Assembly (NCBI GenBank): GCA_031259805.1 | Contig: JAIRKX010000105.1 | Coordinates: 1 to 8,633, forward strand | Source: Prevotellaceae bacterium | GTDB lineage: Bacteria; Bacteroidota; Bacteroidia; Bacteroidales; UBA932 | DNA length: 8,633 bases | Direction of reading: 5' to 3' | Part shown: positions 1 to 6,124 of the stretch, one piece after another | How positions within the stretch are numbered: the first letter of the stretch is position 1 | Layout of the letters: the number at the start of each line of letters is the position of its first letter | The notes under the pieces: model-generated | What the model was told of the DNA's origin: nothing | Databases searched by the model: none | The model's input: only the letters and a program-made list of their open reading frames with translations | Program-made: the position numbers and the translations under genes

Positions 1-89
1 CGGCACCCCCGCCAGCGGGGGAGAGCTACGCAGGTTGCGCTATACAAGGGCTGCCGCCGCATGGCTGTCCCCCGCTGGCGGGGGTGCCG
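1..89. repeat. REP-like GC-rich inverted repeat
   Basis: Bases 1-22 and 68-89 are perfect reverse complements (22-bp arms). After a G/G mismatch at 23/67 the pairing continues weakly to about 28/62, leaving a loop of roughly 33 to 45 bases. Each arm is itself a near-palindrome: CCCCCGC, two bases, GCGGGGG (6-21 and 69-84). Each arm can therefore fold alone, or the two can pair with each other. This two-level symmetry resembles paired REP elements (BIME-like) or the ends of a small non-autonomous element. No transposase is in view. The left arm begins at base 1, so the element may extend outside the window. The symmetry is directly visible; the REP assignment is inferred. Confidence 0.75.
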
Positions 90-102
90 ACAGGCGGGGG
101 TG
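77..102. repeat. Direct repeat GGCGGGGGTG, partial extra REP copy
   Basis: The decamer GGCGGGGGTG occurs at 77-86, inside the right arm of the inverted repeat, and again at 93-102, a 16-base period. The second copy lacks the partner half of the palindrome, so it looks like a truncated or half-size copy of the same repeat unit. It sits directly before the heptamer array. Confidence 0.6.
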
Positions 103-107
103 GACTT

Positions 108-240
108 AACTAAGAACTAAGAGTTAAGAACTAAGAGTTTTCAACTCTCAACTCTCAACTCTCAACTTTCAACTTTCCACTCTCCACTCTCAACTCTTAG
201 TTCTTAGTTCTTAGTTCTTAGTTCTTAGTTCTTAGTTCAT
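108..240. repeat. Array of 19 in-phase heptanucleotide repeats
   Basis: The 133 bases divide exactly into 19 heptamers with no insertion or deletion. In order: AACTAAG twice, AGTTAAG, AACTAAG, AGTTTTC, AACTCTC three times, AACTTTC twice, CACTCTC twice, AACTCTT, AGTTCTT five times, AGTTCAT. The right block, (AGTTCTT)n, is the reverse complement of the left block, (AACTAAG)n, in rotated phase. Bases 108-125 are perfectly complementary to 192-209 (18 bp), so the array can fold back on itself around the pyrimidine-rich middle. No reading frame of consequence crosses it. It resembles the class of short tandemly repeated heptamers known from cyanobacteria and other bacteria. Its function is unknown. 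Confidence 0.9.
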
Positions 241-245
241 TGTGT

Positions 246-287
246 TGCGTCATTCCGAGCGGAGCGGAGCGGAGTCGAGGAATCTCC
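246..287. repeat. Short dispersed-type repeat with GAGCG pentamers
   Basis: The segment begins with ATTCC (252-256) and ends with its complement GGAAT (279-283). Between them are in-phase pentamers GAGCG, GAGCG, GAGCG, GAGTC, GAGGA (257-281). From memory, sequences of this form (CATTCCGAGCG... GAGGAATCTC) recur between genes in many bacterial genomes including Bacteroidota, so I call it a copy of a dispersed intergenic repeat. That recognition is not checked here. The third GAGCG could be a slippage expansion of a shorter unit. Confidence 0.5.
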
Positions 288-392
288 TCCTTGATGCAAG
301 GCCGTGCAAAGCGCCCGGTGCAGAGAATTTTCTATCAACCGGTGAAAACGAATATATTTTAGATGCGTCAGCCCTGTGCTGCAATGTTAATA

Positions 393-426
393 TTTTCGTG
401 CGTTTCCCATGGTTTTCGTACCTTTG
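393..426 (+). promoter_or_regulatory. Candidate uvrA promoter
   Basis: TACCTTTG at 419-426 fits the Bacteroidota -7 consensus TAnnTTTG. About 20 bases upstream lies TTTTCG (393-398), only a weak match to the -33 TTTG. A start of transcription near 432 would give a leader of about 40 bases to the ATG at 472. Bases 288-392 between the repeats and this site show nothing recognisable apart from a small imperfect hairpin (CCGGT 315-319 with ACCGG 338-342). Confidence 0.35.
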
Positions 427-471
427 TGTTTTATTAATTAATTACGATTGCCAAAGCAGGTAGATACCGAT

Positions 472-3330
472 ATGCAACGAATCAATACCACGGAAGTCAT
501 CCACATTAAAGGAGCACGGATGCACAATCTTAAAAATATAGAACTGACTATCCCGCGAAATAAACTCATCGTCATCACGGGGCTTTCCGGTTCGGGGAAG
601 TCGACACTGGCGTTCGATACGATTTTTGCCGAAGGACAACGACGCTATGTCGAAAGCTTGTCGGCCTACGCGCGGCAGTTTCTTGGGCGCATCGACAAGC
701 CGGAGGTCGACTCTATTACGGGCATCCCGCCGGCCATTGCCATTGAGCAGAAGGTGAACACCCGCAATCCGCGTTCGACAGTAGGCACCGCGACGGAAAT
801 CTACGATTACCTGAAATTGCTTTATGCCCGCATCGGGCATACCTTTTCACCGGTAAGCGGACAAGAGGTGAAGCGCAATACGGTAACCGATGTAGTCAAC
901 CACATCGCCTCGTTGCCGAAAGGGATGCGGCTGTATATCCTCGCGCCACTGAAGCTGCATGAAGGAATGGGGATGATCGAAAAATTAACGTTGCTGCAAA
1001 ACGAAGGCTTTACACGCCTCGAACGGAACAGGACAATTCTGCGTATCGAAGATATACTGCCGGAAATCGAAAAACACCTCCACTCGCCGGAAGGCGATAC
1101 GGCGCCCCTCCGGCTGCTCGTTGACCGCCTCTCGGCCGATACGGATGCCGACACGCTGAGCCGCGCGGCCGACAGTATACAAACAGCCTTTACCGAAGGC
1201 GAGGGGCATTGTATCATATCGCCGGACGACCGGAGCAAAAGGGAGGAGAAATCCTTCTCCGTGCGGTATGAAGCCGACGGGATGGTGTTTGAAGAGCCGC
1301 ACGAACACCTGTTCAGTTTTAATACGCCTTTCGGCGCATGTCCCTGTTGCGAAGGATACGGAAAAACGATCGGCCTCGACGAAGATTTGGTTGTACCCGA
1401 CCGTTCGCTCTCGGTATTCAATGGAGCGGTTGCCTGCTGGCGTGGCGCGTCGATGAAGATCTATCAGGAAAGGTTGGTGTCGAAAGCGCATCATTTCGAT
1501 TTCCCGATACACCGTTCTTACTGCGACCTTTCAGACGCCCAACGCGCGCTGCTGTGGAACGGCAACCGATATTTTACCGGCATCCGCCCCTTCTTCCACA
1601 TGATGGAATCCCATCAATATAAAATGGCCTACCGTATCCTGCTGAGCCGCTACAAAGGGAAAATGACATGCCCCGAATGCCACGGCACGCGGCTACGGAA
1701 AGAAGCCGGTTATGTGCGCGTAGACGGAAAAAGCATCGGCGAATTAGTCATGATGCCGATAACCGAATTGTCAGCCTTCTTCCGGCGCTTCCACACGACG
1801 CCCTATGAAGAACAAGTGGCCGGCCGGCTACTGACGGAGATCCGCAACCGACTGCAGTTTCTGCTGGATGTAGGGCTGGGCTATCTGTGGCTTAACCGAC
1901 TGTCTGGCTCGTTGAGTGGTGGCGAAAGTCAGCGCATCCATCTGGCGACGTCACTCGGCAGTAACTTGACAGGCTCACTATATATCCTCGATGAACCTTC
2001 GATAGGACTGCATTCGCGCGATACGCAACGCATGGTAAAGGTATTGAAACAACTGCGCGACATGGGGAACACGGTCATCGTCGTAGAACATGAAGAGGAG
2101 ATCATCCGCGCGGCCGACGAAATCATCGACATCGGCCCGATGGCCGGACGGCATGGCGGCGAAGTGGTTTATCAAGGCGCGTTACCGGCGGCGACATCCG
2201 CGAAGGAATCCGGCAACGATGCGCCCCTTCCCCATTCGTCGCTAACGCTGGCCTACCTGAACGGCATCGAAAAAATCAATGTACCGGCACAGCGGCGGCG
2301 GCTGAATAGCTATATCGAAGTGGTAGGCGCACGCGAAAACAACCTGAAGAACCTGACCGTTCGTTTTCCATTGGGCGGCCTGATAGCGGTAACAGGCGTA
2401 AGCGGTAGCGGAAAGTCGTCGCTGGTAAAGAACATTCTGTTTCCAGCATTAGCCCGGCATTTCGAGCAGTACGCCGGCAAAAAACCCGGACAGTACGACA
2501 TCCTGCGCGGCGACCTGCAACGGCTTTCGTCGGTGGAGTTCATCGACCAGAACCCTATCGGCAAATCGTCGCGCTCGAATCCGATTACGTATATTAAGGC
2601 TTACGACGAAATCCGCAAACTCTATGCTGAGCAGCCGTATGCCCTGTTGAACGACTACGGGCCATCGCATTTCTCATTTAATCTCGAAGGCGGACGTTGC
2701 GAAGAATGCCAAGGTGAAGGCCTAACGAAAGTCGAGATGCAATTCATGGCCGACGTATCACTGATATGCGAAGCCTGTGGCGGCAAACGTTTTCAAGCCG
2801 ATATTTTAGAAGTGCGCTACAAAGGATATAATATTGCCGATGTGCTCGACATGACCGTCAATCAGGCCATCGAATTTTTCGATCTGCAACAGGAACCCAT
2901 CGCCAAACGCATCGTCGACCGCCTGCGCCCGCTGCAACGCGTCGGACTGGGGTATATCAAGTTGGGGCAGTCGAGCAGCACATTGAGCGGCGGCGAAAGC
3001 CAACGGGTAAAACTGGCTTCGTTCCTCGCTAAAGAGACGGCCGCCGCGCCGGTGCTGTTTATTTTCGACGAGCCTACCACCGGCCTGCATTTCCATGATA
3101 TAAAGCAATTGTTGGATGCTTTTCAGGCGCTCCTCTCGCGCAGTCATTCCGTGATTGTAGTCGAACATAATGTGGAAGTCATCAAAAACGCCGACTGGAT
3201 TATCGACCTCGGCCCCGACGGCGGCGACGACGGTGGCCGCATTGTGTTTGCCGGCACGCCCGAACAACTGGCCGCACACCCCGAAACAGCTACGGGAAAA
3301 GTGATGAGAAAGGCGTTAGGCGAGGTATAG
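472..3330 (+). CDS. uvrA: UvrABC excinuclease subunit UvrA
   Basis: UvrA is the cytoplasmic damage-recognition ATPase of nucleotide excision repair; it dimerises and loads UvrB at bulky lesions. From the ATG at 472 the protein has 952 residues, close to the roughly 940 usual for the family. Two ABC ATPase modules are complete. Module one has Walker A GLSGSGKST (37-45), signature LSGGESQR (481-488) and Walker B with ILDEP (505-509). Module two has Walker A GVSGSGKSS (642-650), signature LSGGESQR (838-845) and Walker B with IFDEP (864-868). The C-terminal zinc finger is intact: C743, C746, C766, C769, with the family's 19-residue gap. The first zinc module keeps only CPCC (290-293); its upstream Cys pair is absent. 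A TTG at 448 in the same frame would add eight residues, but ATG 472 aligns better with UvrA N-termini. The gene stands alone and converges on rnhB. Confidence 0.97.
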   Translation: MQRINTTEVIHIKGARMHNLKNIELTIPRNKLIVITGLSGSGKSTLAFDTIFAEGQRRYVESLSAYARQFLGRIDKPEVDSITGIPPAIAIEQKVNTRNPRSTVGTATEIYDYLKLLYARIGHTFSPVSGQEVKRNTVTDVVNHIASLPKGMRLYILAPLKLHEGMGMIEKLTLLQNEGFTRLERNRTILRIEDILPEIEKHLHSPEGDTAPLRLLVDRLSADTDADTLSRAADSIQTAFTEGEGHCIISPDDRSKREEKSFSVRYEADGMVFEEPHEHLFSFNTPFGACPCCEGYGKTIGLDEDLVVPDRSLSVFNGAVACWRGASMKIYQERLVSKAHHFDFPIHRSYCDLSDAQRALLWNGNRYFTGIRPFFHMMESHQYKMAYRILLSRYKGKMTCPECHGTRLRKEAGYVRVDGKSIGELVMMPITELSAFFRRFHTTPYEEQVAGRLLTEIRNRLQFLLDVGLGYLWLNRLSGSLSGGESQRIHLATSLGSNLTGSLYILDEPSIGLHSRDTQRMVKVLKQLRDMGNTVIVVEHEEEIIRAADEIIDIGPMAGRHGGEVVYQGALPAATSAKESGNDAPLPHSSLTLAYLNGIEKINVPAQRRRLNSYIEVVGARENNLKNLTVRFPLGGLIAVTGVSGSGKSSLVKNILFPALARHFEQYAGKKPGQYDILRGDLQRLSSVEFIDQNPIGKSSRSNPITYIKAYDEIRKLYAEQPYALLNDYGPSHFSFNLEGGRCEECQGEGLTKVEMQFMADVSLICEACGGKRFQADILEVRYKGYNIADVLDMTVNQAIEFFDLQQEPIAKRIVDRLRPLQRVGLGYIKLGQSSSTLSGGESQRVKLASFLAKETAAAPVLFIFDEPTTGLHFHDIKQLLDAFQALLSRSHSVIVVEHNVEVIKNADWIIDLGPDGGDDGGRIVFAGTPEQLAAHPETATGKVMRKALGEV

Positions 3331-3351
3331 GATGCGGAGAGCAGGTACGCC

Positions 3352-3939
3352 TCACAGAAGCCGGAAACTTCTTCGGTGGTAGGGAGAGGCGCCGTATGTG
3401 CGGATGGCTTCGCGATGCGCGCGGGTAGGATAGCCTTTATTTTCCTGCCATCCGTATTGCGGAAAGGATTGGGAGAGATTTCTCATGTAGGCGTCGCGAT
3501 GTGTTTTGGCTAATACCGATGCCGCGGCAATGGAAGCATACATGGCATCGCCCTTGATGACGCACCGGTGCGGGATTGTTTGGTAAGGATAAAAACGATT
3601 GCCGTCGACTAAAATAAATTCGGGCATTACCGACAATGTCGCCAATGCGCGGTGCATAGCCATGATGGAGGCGCGCAGGATGTTCACGCGGTCGATTTCC
3701 CGATGAGTTAAACCGGCGACGCTCCACGCCACGGCTTCGCGCTCGATGACTTCGCGTACACGGTCGCGGCGTTCCTCGCTCATCTGTTTGGAATCGTTGA
3801 GCCACGGGTGGTAAAAATCGGGCGGCAAGATAACGGCGGCAGCATAAACCGGTCCGGCGAGGCAACCGCGTCCGGCCTCGTCGCAGCCGGCCTCAAGACG
3901 TTGCGGCGCAGCATAAGGCAAAAGAGACGGCGTATTCAC
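3352..3939 (-). CDS. rnhB: Ribonuclease HII
   Basis: RNase HII cuts the RNA strand of RNA-DNA hybrids and starts removal of single ribonucleotides misincorporated in DNA. The product has 195 residues, normal for the family. The N-terminal motif AGCDEAGRGCLAGPV carries catalytic D20 and E21 and the GRG substrate-binding motif (23-25). VDGNRF supplies D112 and KGDAMYASIAAAS supplies D131, completing the DEDD active site. The C-terminal KGYPTRAHREAI and SPYHRRSF stretches are typical. The start is GTG at 3937-3939. An in-frame TGA lies six codons upstream, so little extension is possible. Only 8 bases separate it from the trkA stop, so the two are probably co-transcribed and perhaps translationally coupled. 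Its stop lies 21 bases from that of convergent uvrA, with no visible terminator between. Confidence 0.96.
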   Translation of the reverse strand: MNTPSLLPYAAPQRLEAGCDEAGRGCLAGPVYAAAVILPPDFYHPWLNDSKQMSEERRDRVREVIEREAVAWSVAGLTHREIDRVNILRASIMAMHRALATLSVMPEFILVDGNRFYPYQTIPHRCVIKGDAMYASIAAASVLAKTHRDAYMRNLSQSFPQYGWQENKGYPTRAHREAIRTYGASPYHRRSFRLL

Positions 3940-3947
3940 GGAACGTA

Positions 3948-5297
3948 TTATTCAAAAAACCGGTTCACTTTATTAAGCGCCGAAGGCAAGGCTAATACTA
4001 CAACCCGGTCGTAGGCTTTGATTTCGCTCGATCCTAAGGCAATTGTGCCGGTGTCGCCACGGATGATGCCTCCGATAATAGCGCCTTTAGGGAATCCGAT
4101 TTCGCTGACTTTGCCTTTAGTTACGGCGCTTCCGGGTTTCACGATGAATTCCATCAGTTCCGCATCCAGACTGTTCAGGTATTTTAAAGATTGGACATTA
4201 TGACTCATCGTAAAGCGGAATATACGGCCGGCGGTAATCAGTTTTTTATTGATGACGGTGTTGATGCCCATGCTTTCGGCCAGTTTGATGTAGTCTATAT
4301 TTTCGATTTCGGCAATGGTTCTGCTAACCCCCAGCCGTTTGGCAATAACGCAAGAAAGAATGTTAGTCGCCGAACTTCCCGATACGGCTACGAAGGCGTC
4401 CATACGACGAAGATCTTCTTCTTCGAGCAGATCGGTGTTGTGCACATCGCCATTGATGACCAACGTGTGGGGCAGCAGCTCGGCTAACTCACGGCAGCGT
4501 TGGCGATCGGGTTCGACGAGTTTCAGGTTGGGCACTTTGCGCTCGAGCTTTCCGGCAATCATTTCAGCCATGCGGCTACCTCCTAATATCATTACGTTAT
4601 GTACAGAAAAGCCTTTGCGCCCGGAGTAGCTGATGGCTTCGTCGAGACCCTTGCGTTCGGTGATGACGTAAAGCAAATCGTGCAGGCGAAATTCGCAGTC
4701 GCCATGCGGGATAATGGTTTCGCCCTGACGCGATACAGCCATGACGCGATAGCTCAATTCTTGTATGGAGTTGGTAATCTCGGACAATTTGCGGTTGAGC
4801 ACCGGCGAGTCGCTCTCTAATTTGTATACGACCAATTGCAATTTGCCACCCGAGAAATCCATAATTTCGTCGGTGTAGGCTTGCTGCAAGAGGTCGGCAA
4901 TTTCGCGCGCAGCGATTTTTTCGGGATAAAATAAATAGTCTATCCCCAAATCGGAAAATAGCGATTGATTGTCTTCCTGCAAATATTCGTCGTTGTTGAT
5001 TCGTGCAATCGCCTTTTTAGCGCCCATGCGCTTCGCCAGCGTGGCGCTCACAATGTTCATGTCCTGTTCCTGCGCAGGACTTACGGCAATATACAAGTCG
5101 CATTTATCGACATGTGCCTTTTGCAAGGTGCTGATAGAAGTCGTCAGGCCTTCGACGGTAATAATATCGGCGATTCCGGCGACATGCCGCAACCGCGTCT
5201 CGTCGTGCTCAACGACCGTAATCTGATGCCGTTCATTACTCAAGAGCTCAGCCAGATGACACCCGACTTCGCCCGCTCCGCCAATAATAATTTTCAT
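3948..5297 (-). CDS. trkA: Trk potassium uptake regulatory subunit TrkA
   Basis: TrkA is the cytoplasmic nucleotide-binding ring subunit that gates the TrkH/TrkG potassium channel. From ATG 5297 it has 449 residues (E. coli about 458), with two RCK units. RCK-N1 (about 1-125) begins MKIIIGGAGEVG, a full GxGxxG dinucleotide motif (G7-G12), with E30 ending strand beta-2. RCK-C1 spans about 140-225. RCK-N2 (about 233-350) has GGSRMA (239-244), where the second and third glycines are replaced, though E262 is kept. RCK-C2 is about 370-440. The frame opens 15 codons earlier at 5342, but that extension covers the candidate promoter and is unlike TrkA N-termini, so 5297 is preferred. No trkH is adjacent; rnhB follows 8 bases after the stop. 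Confidence 0.95.
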   Translation of the reverse strand: MKIIIGGAGEVGCHLAELLSNERHQITVVEHDETRLRHVAGIADIITVEGLTTSISTLQKAHVDKCDLYIAVSPAQEQDMNIVSATLAKRMGAKKAIARINNDEYLQEDNQSLFSDLGIDYLFYPEKIAAREIADLLQQAYTDEIMDFSGGKLQLVVYKLESDSPVLNRKLSEITNSIQELSYRVMAVSRQGETIIPHGDCEFRLHDLLYVITERKGLDEAISYSGRKGFSVHNVMILGGSRMAEMIAGKLERKVPNLKLVEPDRQRCRELAELLPHTLVINGDVHNTDLLEEEDLRRMDAFVAVSGSSATNILSCVIAKRLGVSRTIAEIENIDYIKLAESMGINTVINKKLITAGRIFRFTMSHNVQSLKYLNSLDAELMEFIVKPGSAVTKGKVSEIGFPKGAIIGGIIRGDTGTIALGSSEIKAYDRVVVLALPSALNKVNRFFE

Positions 5298-5319
5298 GTT
5301 ATATTGATAAAATAAAAGA

Positions 5320-5327
5320 CAAATGTA
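5320..5327 (-). promoter_or_regulatory. Candidate -7 element for trkA-rnhB
   Basis: On the minus strand the sequence reads TACATTTG, a perfect fit to TAnnTTTG. No good -33 TTTG lies at the usual 19-21 base distance; the nearest is only 12 bases away (5340-5343). Transcription would begin near 5313, giving a leader of about 16 AT-rich bases to ATG 5297. This supports that start over the upstream ATG at 5342. There is no Shine-Dalgarno sequence. Confidence 0.45.
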
Positions 5328-5452
5328 GTGAATAATGAACAAAGAAGAATACAGAATATAGACTTGAAGAACATGAACATCCTGTTAGGAACGAAATGTT
5401 GGTAGTAGTAGGATTAAATTCTATTTATAAGGAACGACTATTTAATAAAGAC

Positions 5453-5576
5453 CATGTCGATGCCGCTACGAACTTCGATAGCCTGCGGTAGCGTATTGGA
5501 TAGCGGCACGATTGGAGTGGTAGCGCGTAAATTAAACTGAAACTATATTGAGGTAGAACTAAACCACGACTACGCG
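5453..5576. other. GC-rich island with competing stems, possible structured RNA or decayed repeat
   Basis: TGCCGCTA (5461-5468) is the exact complement of TAGCGGCA (5501-5508), and the pairing extends past a bulge to TCG/CGA. CGCTAC (5464-5469) within the same left arm can instead pair with GTAGCG at 5488-5493 or at 5520-5525. A further stem joins CGCGTA (5524-5529) with TACGCG (5571-5576). The island is far richer in GC than its flanks. It lies upstream of trkA on the minus strand, but beyond the likely trkA transcription start, and no promoter driving it was found. It matches no RNA family I recognise; a degenerate dispersed repeat is an equal possibility. Confidence 0.35.
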
Positions 5577-5611
5577 AAAACAGCACGGCAATATTTATAT
5601 GAGTCATTAGG

Positions 5612-5630
5612 ATATTTTTTTTAAAAATAT
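5612..5630. repeat. AT-only inverted repeat
   Basis: ATATTTTT (5612-5619), three T, then AAAAATAT (5623-5630) form a perfect 8-bp hairpin with a 3-base loop. Being AT-only it is a weak terminator at best and could be chance in such AT-rich DNA. Confidence 0.4.
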
Positions 5631-5687
5631 ATTTAAACAGAAAAAATATTACTTTTACGACAAGATAATTTGAAGAAAAAAATATTT

Positions 5688-5709
5688 GTGTGCCTAAGCG
5701 TGTGCCTAA
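5688..5709. repeat. Tandem direct repeat GTGTGCCTAA
   Basis: GTGTGCCTAA occurs at 5688-5697 and again at 5700-5709, two copies with a 12-base period, slightly more than one helical turn. It is the only GC-containing patch in the AT-rich stretch from about 5610 to 5779. It could be a binding site or a leftover duplication; nothing here decides between them. Confidence 0.5.
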
Positions 5710-5779
5710 AATTATAAATGAAGATTTAAATTATAAAATACTTACAAACAATTAATTTTATTATCTTTCATAAAAGCTA

Positions 5780-6001
5780 CTAATACTCATCCTCATTAAA
5801 GAAAAAGTCTTCCTTACTTGGATAGTCCGGCCAAATATCTTCAATACTATCATATACCTCGCCATCGTCTTCCAACTCCTGTAAATTTTCAATGACTTCC
5901 AGAGGTGAACCGGAACGGGTAGCAAAATCAATCAATTCGTCTTTTGTGGCAGGCCACGGGGCATCTTCCAGTTTCGATGCAAGTTCAAGTGTCCAATACA
6001 T
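5780..6001 (-). CDS. DUF2795 domain small acidic protein
   Basis: The 73-residue product is soluble and strongly acidic toward its C-terminus, ending in EDFFFNEDEY. The opening MYWTLELASKLEDAPWPATK and the later EVIENLQELEDDGEVYDSIE are features I recognise from the Bacteroidales proteins annotated DUF2795. I expect the protein to be complete because both its ends match that group. There is no signal peptide, membrane segment or catalytic motif, and the family's function is unknown. It starts at ATG 5999-6001 behind an AT-rich leader without a Shine-Dalgarno sequence. It lies 123 bases downstream of proS on the same strand, with its own candidate promoter in the gap, so it may be read alone or by read-through from proS. 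The family assignment is from memory. Confidence 0.9.
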   Translation of the reverse strand: MYWTLELASKLEDAPWPATKDELIDFATRSGSPLEVIENLQELEDDGEVYDSIEDIWPDYPSKEDFFFNEDEY

Positions 6002-6067
6002 AGTATAATAATTTAATTATTTATTAATTAATCGCTTTTCAAGTCAGCGTTTTCTTTTTTAAGAGCG

Positions 6068-6099
6068 CGAAAATAGAAAAAAAAACTGAGATAATCAAA
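6068..6099 (-). promoter_or_regulatory. Candidate promoter of the DUF2795 gene, with T9 tract in spacer
   Basis: Read on the minus strand, TTTG (6096-6099) as -33 is followed after 20 bases by TATTTTCG (6068-6075), which matches TAnnTTTG except for one base. The spacing is right for Bacteroidota promoters. The spacer contains nine consecutive T (A on the plus strand, 6077-6085). Transcription would begin near 6062, leaving a leader of about 60 bases. Confidence 0.4.
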
Positions 6100-6124
6100 C
6101 AATTTTTACAATATTCCGTATCCA

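Larger units (their letters stand above)
5328..5779. other. Gene-free intergenic region
   Basis: This stretch between trkA and the DUF2795 gene has no convincing gene; all frames are short or interrupted. The trkA-proximal part (to about 5452) is unremarkable and AT-rich. A GC-rich island with complementary segments occupies 5453-5576. The remaining 200 bases are extremely AT-rich, with a hairpin at 5612-5630, a tandem direct repeat at 5688-5709 and a second direct repeat, AAATTATAAA, at 5709-5718 and 5728-5737. No clear rho-independent terminator follows the DUF2795 gene. Confidence 0.6.

Noticed and set aside
108..240. CRISPR array
   Set aside because: The units are seven bases with no unique spacers, and no cas gene is present.
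242..463. 73-residue plus-strand reading frame upstream of uvrA
   Set aside because: It runs through the dispersed repeat and the candidate uvrA promoter, overlaps the uvrA frame region and has no recognisable protein character.
448..471. TTG start that would extend UvrA by eight residues
   Set aside because: ATG 472 matches UvrA N-termini better and no ribosome-binding site supports the TTG.
3331..3351. Shared terminator between convergent uvrA and rnhB
   Set aside because: The 21-base gap has no inverted repeat or T run.
5298..5342. Upstream ATG extending TrkA by 15 residues
   Set aside because: The extension spans the TACATTTG promoter element and does not resemble TrkA; the family begins MKIIIxGAG.
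5425..5607. 60-residue minus-strand reading frame
   Set aside because: It coincides with the complementary GC-rich island, has odd composition and lacks a start context; it is probably non-coding.
5328..5779. Potassium or c-di-AMP riboswitch controlling trkA
   Set aside because: No conserved motif of a known class is visible and the likely trkA start lies downstream of the structured island.
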